From Paenirhodobacter hankyongi (GTDB lineage: Bacteria > Pseudomonadota > Alphaproteobacteria > Rhodobacterales > Rhodobacteraceae), in contig NZ_RCHI01000013.1 in assembly GCF_003664585.1 (NCBI RefSeq), positions 1-64,000 of the forward strand: DNA of 64,000 nt, in the 5' to 3' direction. This document shows, in pieces, positions 58,497 through 64,000 of the stretch. The first letter of the stretch is position 1; every line of letters begins with the position of its first letter. Position numbers and translations under genes: made by a program. The notes below the pieces were generated by a model. The model did no database searches. It was not told where the DNA came from and was given only the letters and a program-made list of their open reading frames with translations.

Positions 58497-59513
58497 TTAT
58501 TCGGCGACCTCGAGCAGGAAACCGGCGAAGCTCGGCTGGAACGGGCGGCTGATCGCGGACAGGTGCGCGCGAAGCTCGAATTCGGCGTAGTAGCGGCCGG
58601 TGCCTTCGGCCGGGCGCACCTCGAGCCGGTCGCCCCGGGTGCACCGCCACGCCGCGCCGTCGGCCTGCAGCAGCGAAAAGGCCCGGAACTGCGGGCGCTC
58701 GTAATTGCCCTCGGGCGTCGTCGAGATCCGGATCCAGCGACCGCCGGTCTGGCCATTGGCAAGGGTCAGACGCAGCCCCGTCTGCAGTCCGGGCGGGCAG
58801 AGCGCGAAGAAGCCGAGGATATGGCCGTCTTGCGACAGGGTGAAGCTGGCGCTCGGAACCTCGGCCAGGGTCAGGTCGAGGATCGTGTTGCGGAACGGCA
58901 CGCCGTCCTGCGGCGTGACCAGACGCGGCACGGTCGCCCCGGTGTAGCGCGGTGTGACCTCGGCGGGGACGCAGGCGCGTCCGATGGCGTCGATGACCCC
59001 TTCGGCGATGAAGCGCATCAGCCGGGGCTCGAGGACGTAATGCGCGGCATCCTTGAACAGCTTCACCGGAAAGCGCGACGCCCGGTTCGCCGCGCACCAG
59101 CGGGGCGAGACATCGAAGCTGGGCACGCCGTAATGCGCGAAGAGCTGCAGCAGCGCATCGTAATACGCCGGCCGTGCAGGAAGCGCCTCGATCTGCCGGG
59201 GGGTGAAGACGGCCGCGGCGAAGTTTATCCCGCGCCGGGAGCACAGACGCAGCAGATGTTCGAGGAAGCGAAGCAGGTCCTCGGTCCGGTGGCCGCGCTG
59301 GTTATGGTTGATCTCGTTCAGCGCATATTCCCAGACGATGGTGTCGCCGGGCTGGAGATCGCTGCGCGTCATCACCCGGAACAGCCCCGTCATCGAATGC
59401 GTGGCGCCGATCGAGATGTTGGTGATCTGCTCGGATGGCAAAAGACGGGTGAGTGAGGTCACCCACCCGTCCTTCATCAGGGAGTTCGAGCCACCGACAA
59501 TGAAAATCGTCAC
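58497..59513 (-). CDS. SGNH/GDSL-type hydrolase domain protein
   Basis: 338-residue protein that I recognise as an SGNH-type hydrolase. The block I nucleophile is in IFIVGGSNSLMKDGW (Ser9 in GGS), block III as EYALNEINHN (Asn66), and block V as DAAHY (Asp155, His158). The C-terminal 150 residues form a beta-rich domain (ASFTLSQDGHILGFFALCPP, SFAGFLLEVAE) that could bind carbohydrate. Such fusions are often esterases acting on glycans; the substrate here is unknown. There is no signal peptide, so a cytoplasmic or non-classically exported location is implied. It ends next to eno, which is transcribed in the same direction. Confidence 0.65.
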   Translation of the reverse strand: MTIFIVGGSNSLMKDGWVTSLTRLLPSEQITNISIGATHSMTGLFRVMTRSDLQPGDTIVWEYALNEINHNQRGHRTEDLLRFLEHLLRLCSRRGINFAAAVFTPRQIEALPARPAYYDALLQLFAHYGVPSFDVSPRWCAANRASRFPVKLFKDAAHYVLEPRLMRFIAEGVIDAIGRACVPAEVTPRYTGATVPRLVTPQDGVPFRNTILDLTLAEVPSASFTLSQDGHILGFFALCPPGLQTGLRLTLANGQTGGRWIRISTTPEGNYERPQFRAFSLLQADGAAWRCTRGDRLEVRPAEGTGRYYAEFELRAHLSAISRPFQPSFAGFLLEVAE

Positions 59514-59526
59514 CGGCCCGCGCCCC

Positions 59527-60837
<1,311 letters not shown>

Positions 60838-60888
60838 CTATAGCCCGCGCCGGCGCATCCGAAAAGCGCCGAGTGGGTGAATTCGGCG

Positions 60889-61785
60889 TCACCGCGGCAT
60901 GTTAGCGACGAAAGCGGCGTTTGCACGCCGGCGCGCTGCCTCGCGCCAGATCGTGTAAAGCCCCGAGGCCACGATCACCGCGCCGCCGATCAGGGTGGCC
61001 GGGCCCGGCGGTTCGCGGAACACCGCCCAGCCGATCGCCACGGCAAAGATCAGCCGGGTGTAGCGGAAGGGGGTGATGAAGGACATCTCGCCGATCCGCA
61101 CCGAGGCGATCAGCATGTAATAGGCCGCGGCGCCGAACAGGGCCGCGCCGCACAGCATCGCCCATTGCAATGCCTGCATCGGGACCAGGTGATCGCCCAG
61201 AAACCACAGCATGATCGGCCCCGCGGGCACGATCGCGGCAAAGCCCCAGGTGGCGAGCTGCAGCGAGGTGACGCCGCGCCCGATGCGCCGGGTGATGAGA
61301 TCGCGCGCCGAGATCCAGATCACCGACATCACCGAGAGCAGCGACAGCACGGAAAAGCCCGTGGTGCCGGGCTGGATCACGATCATCACGCCGGCGAAGC
61401 CCGCCCCGATCGCCAGCCAGCGCCGCCAGCCGACCGTCTCCTTCAGGAACAGCGCCGCGCCGAGCGTGACCACGAGCGGCGCCGCCTGCTGGATCGCCGA
61501 GGCCTGGGCGAGGGGGGTGAAGGCGATGGCGCTGACATAGAACATTGTCGCCACGAACTCGGCAAAGCTGCGCCAGATCACCGGGCCGGTGAACAGGCGG
61601 CGGGTGAACGGGTTCTCGCGCCGCGCGAGCGCCGCCGCGGCGAAAATCGCCGCGCCAAGCGCGCCCAGCAGCATGATCATCTGGCCGACCGGCAGCTCCG
61701 CCGTCAGCCGTTTCATGAACATGTCCTCGAGCGCGAAGCCAAGCATTGCGCCCACCATCAGCAGGCTGCCGCGAAGATTTTCCAT
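60889..61785 (-). CDS. EamA-family (DMT) transporter
   Basis: 298-residue permease with ten predicted membrane helices and the two tandem EamA repeats, seen as SLLMVGAMLGFALEDMFMKR and SVMSVIWISARDLITRRIGR. FTPLAQASAIQQAAPLVVTL is typical of the drug/metabolite exporter family. Substrate cannot be deduced. ATG 61785 was chosen because the upstream frame has no transporter-like sequence. Confidence 0.88.
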   Translation of the reverse strand: MENLRGSLLMVGAMLGFALEDMFMKRLTAELPVGQMIMLLGALGAAIFAAAALARRENPFTRRLFTGPVIWRSFAEFVATMFYVSAIAFTPLAQASAIQQAAPLVVTLGAALFLKETVGWRRWLAIGAGFAGVMIVIQPGTTGFSVLSLLSVMSVIWISARDLITRRIGRGVTSLQLATWGFAAIVPAGPIMLWFLGDHLVPMQALQWAMLCGAALFGAAAYYMLIASVRIGEMSFITPFRYTRLIFAVAIGWAVFREPPGPATLIGGAVIVASGLYTIWREAARRRANAAFVANMPR

Positions 61786-61890
61786 TGAAGGTCTTGCCCC
61801 TGGCGGAGCCGTCCGCCTGTTGCCCCTGTGCCGCAAGCGCCGCCGGCCGTCCAGCGCGCGATTGTGTGGCGCACAATCGCGCCGCCCCTG

Positions 61891-62592
61891 TCAGACCTGC
61901 AGCCCCTCGACATCGGCCCAGATCGGCAGGTGATCCGAGGCGCGCCGCGCCAGCGGGCTGTCGAACACCCCCATCCGCAGCACCCGCAGCCCCGGCGTCG
62001 TCACCAGCCGGTCGAGCCGGCCGAGCGGCGCGCGCGAGGGGTAGGTGGCGCCCGGCGCATGGATGTCGAGCCCGGTCAGCGCCTCGAAGCCGCGCGTCGA
62101 CGACCATTCGTTGAAATCGCCGATGGCGAGCGCGGGGGCGGGCCCGCCGCGGCCAAGCTCGCGCGCGATGCGGGCCCATTGCGCGCGCCGGTCGGTGCGG
62201 CGCAGGCCCAGATGCGCGGCGACCAGCACGAAGGGATCGGCGCCGCTGCGCGCGAGTGTCAGGCGCAGCGCGCCGCGCGGTTCGAGCCCCGGCAGCGCGA
62301 TCCCCTCGGCCTCGAGGATCCGCGTGCCGCGCCGTACCAGCACCGTCTGACCATGCCAGCCAAGGCTTTCCGGCCCGGTGCGCGGCAGATCGGCAGGGCG
62401 GAAATCGGTCTCGGCCTCGATCAGCTTCGCGGGCAGCGCCGCGGGCCGCTCGCCGAGCCGAAGGTCCACCTCCTGCAGCGCGATGACATCGGCCGAGAGC
62501 GCGTTGATCACGCTCAGCACCCGCTCCGGGTCGCGCTGCCCGTCGGTGCCGACGCATTTGTGCGTGTTGTACGAGGCGATGCGCAGGCTCAT
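61891..62592 (-). CDS. Endonuclease/exonuclease/phosphatase-family protein
   Basis: 233-residue protein of the EEP superfamily. It begins LRIASYNTHKCVGTDGQRDP, with metal-binding residues in VIALQEVDLRLGERPAA (Glu). Catalytic motifs follow in LVAAHLGLRRTDRRAQW, LAIGDFNEWSSTRGFEALTG (GDFN) and RRASDHLPIWADVEGLQV (SDHLP). Members act as DNases, phospholipases or phosphatases, so the substrate is open. No signal peptide is present. It lies 38 bp after the selO stop. Confidence 0.88.
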   Translation of the reverse strand: MSLRIASYNTHKCVGTDGQRDPERVLSVINALSADVIALQEVDLRLGERPAALPAKLIEAETDFRPADLPRTGPESLGWHGQTVLVRRGTRILEAEGIALPGLEPRGALRLTLARSGADPFVLVAAHLGLRRTDRRAQWARIARELGRGGPAPALAIGDFNEWSSTRGFEALTGLDIHAPGATYPSRAPLGRLDRLVTTPGLRVLRMGVFDSPLARRASDHLPIWADVEGLQV

Positions 62593-62630
62593 GCGAAATC
62601 TTTGTCTGGCAATGGGTTGATCGGTGACGT

Positions 62631-64000
62631 TCAGGTGCCGCAGAAGGTCCGGTGCACGATCTCGTGGGGCCGCGGCGCGGCCTCGAGATCGGCAAGCGCC
62701 GGATCGGCGGCGAAAGGATCGGCGAGTGCCGCCGACAGCCGCGTGAAGGGCGCAAGTTCGCCCTCGACCGCCGCAGCGATCGCCTCCTCGACGCGGTGAT
62801 TGCGCGGAATGCGCACCGGGTTCGCCGCGGCCATCACCGCCTGCGGATCCGCCTCGCGCGCCAGCCGCGCCTGCCAGTCGGGCGCCCAGGTGTCGAAGGC
62901 CAGGGGCTCGGCGAATTCGGCGCGCGCGGTGCCGGTGACGAGGCCGCGGAAGCTGCGGGTGAAATCGGCGCGCTCGCTCGCCATCCGGCAGAGCAGCGAC
63001 TCGATCAGCGGCTGATCCTCGGGCGTTGCGGCGGCCAGACCGATCTTGCGGCCGAAGCGCGCCAGCCACTCGGTCTGATAGAGCGGCACGAACTCGTTCA
63101 CCGCCGCGGTCGCGGCCTCGATCGCCGCGTCGCGGTCGCCCATCAGCGGCAGCAGGCAGGTGGCGAGTTGCGCGAGGTTCCACACCGCGATCTGCGGCTG
63201 GTTGGCATAGGCATAGCGGCCATACTGGTCGATCGAGGAGAACACCGTCGAGGGGTGATAGGCGTCCATGAAGGCGCAGGGGCCATAGTCGATGGTCTCG
63301 CCCGAAACCGCCATGTTGTCGGTGTTCATCACGCCGTGGATGAAGCCAAGCGCCATCCAGGCGGCGATCAGCCGCGCCTGCGCCGCGACGACCGCGCGCA
63401 GCAACTCAAGCGGCCCCTGTGCCTCGGGATAATGCCGCGCGATGACCTGATCGGCGAGCAGCGAAAGCGCCTCGGTGTCGCCGCGCGCGGCGAAATACTG
63501 GAAGGTGCCGACGCGGATATGGCTCGCGGCCACGCGGGTCAGCACCGCGCCCGGCCGCCCCATCGCATCGCGTACCACGACCTCGCCGGTCGCCACCGCG
63601 GCGAGCGCCCGCGTCGTCGGCACGCCGAAGGCCGCCATCGCCTCGCTCACCAGATATTCGCGCAGCACCGGGCCGAGCCAGGCCCGCCCGTCGCCGCGCC
63701 GCGAGAAGGGCGTCTGCCCGGCGCCCTTCAGCTGCAGATCAAAGCGCGCCCCGTCCGGCGCCACGATCTCGCCCAGAAGCACCGCGCGGCCATCGCCAAG
63801 AGTCGGCACCCAGCCCCCGAACTGATGCCCGGCATAGGCCTGGGCGAGCGGCGCGGCCCCCGCGGGCACGGCATTGCCCGAAAGCATCGCGACGCCCTCG
63901 GGCGTGGCCAGCGCATCGGGGTCAAGCCCAAGCCGCAGGGCGAGATCGCGGTTCAGTGCCAGCAACGCCGGGGCTCGCACCGGTGCGGGATCGAGCCGCG
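62631..64000 (-). CDS. selO: Protein adenylyltransferase SelO (5' end outside window)
   Basis: Pseudokinase-fold enzyme that AMPylates proteins with ATP, cut by the right edge of the window. The frame is open to position 64000, so the 456 codons seen here are short of the true start; the GTG at 63980 is not the likely start, because [16 protein letters not shown] continues upstream. Family hallmarks are [60 protein letters not shown] and [20 protein letters not shown] (the inverted active-site Asp and Asn), and the C-terminal TFCGT with the redox Cys. Confidence 0.93.
   Translation of the reverse strand, partial: RLDPAPVRAPALLALNRDLALRLGLDPDALATPEGVAMLSGNAVPAGAAPLAQAYAGHQFGGWVPTLGDGRAVLLGEIVAPDGARFDLQLKGAGQTPFSRRGDGRAWLGPVLREYLVSEAMAAFGVPTTRALAAVATGEVVVRDAMGRPGAVLTRVAASHIRVGTFQYFAARGDTEALSLLADQVIARHYPEAQGPLELLRAVVAAQARLIAAWMALGFIHGVMNTDNMAVSGETIDYGPCAFMDAYHPSTVFSSIDQYGRYAYANQPQIAVWNLAQLATCLLPLMGDRDAAIEAATAAVNEFVPLYQTEWLARFGRKIGLAAATPEDQPLIESLLCRMASERADFTRSFRGLVTGTARAEFAEPLAFDTWAPDWQARLAREADPQAVMAAANPVRIPRNHRVEEAIAAAVEGELAPFTRLSAALADPFAADPALADLEAAPRPHEIVHRTFCGT

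Overview
High-GC alphaproteobacterial chromosome, almost certainly a member of the Rhodobacteraceae (Rhodobacterales). Support comes from the complete RcGTA-type gene transfer agent (GTA) cluster g1 to g15 sitting between mltG and cysE, the E1-beta subunit of pyruvate dehydrogenase with an N-terminal lipoyl domain, and the uniformly high GC with densely overlapping genes. The genus cannot be assigned from this window alone.

Layout. (1) 1-2250: an eroded edge with two decayed IS5-family transposase fragments flanking a 5'-truncated AAA ATPase, followed by rlmF, whose stop codon coincides with an IS end. (2) 2741-13872: an amine/polyamine uptake and oxidation island, all on the plus strand: a sarcosine/opine-oxidase-like pair, a TetR regulator, a PotDBCA-type ABC importer, an XRE-cupin regulator, a PuuB-like amine oxidase and an aldehyde dehydrogenase. 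Together they suggest import of an amine, oxidation to an aldehyde and oxidation of the aldehyde to an acid. (3) 13910-24249: a self-contained siderophore uptake region. A minus-strand operon encodes binding protein, two permeases, ATPase, ExbB, two ExbD and TonB. A second minus-strand unit holds the outer-membrane receptor and a siderophore-esterase-like hydrolase, with a divergent AraC regulator. (4) 24307-25518: a cytochrome b561-YceI fusion. (5) 25670-31324: fatty acid synthesis (fabD, fabG, acpP, fabF) with thpR and mltG. (6) 31396-45579: the GTA cluster. (7) 45667-64000: housekeeping genes: cysE, pdhABC, an ftsB-like gene, fda, pgk, two cyclophilins, tyrS, anmK, eno, an EamA permease, an endonuclease/exonuclease/phosphatase-fold protein and a window-truncated selO.

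Most notable: the GTA cluster has three oddities. The leader carries a terminator-like hairpin inside a possible 24-codon leader ORF. Gene g7 shows an apparent 1-nt frameshift near its end. An interspersed GC-rich repeat lies between g2 and g3, and related copies lie near 55.4-55.5 kb. The left edge shows a gene truncated by an internally deleted IS5 element. I recognised no tRNA, rRNA or CRISPR array.
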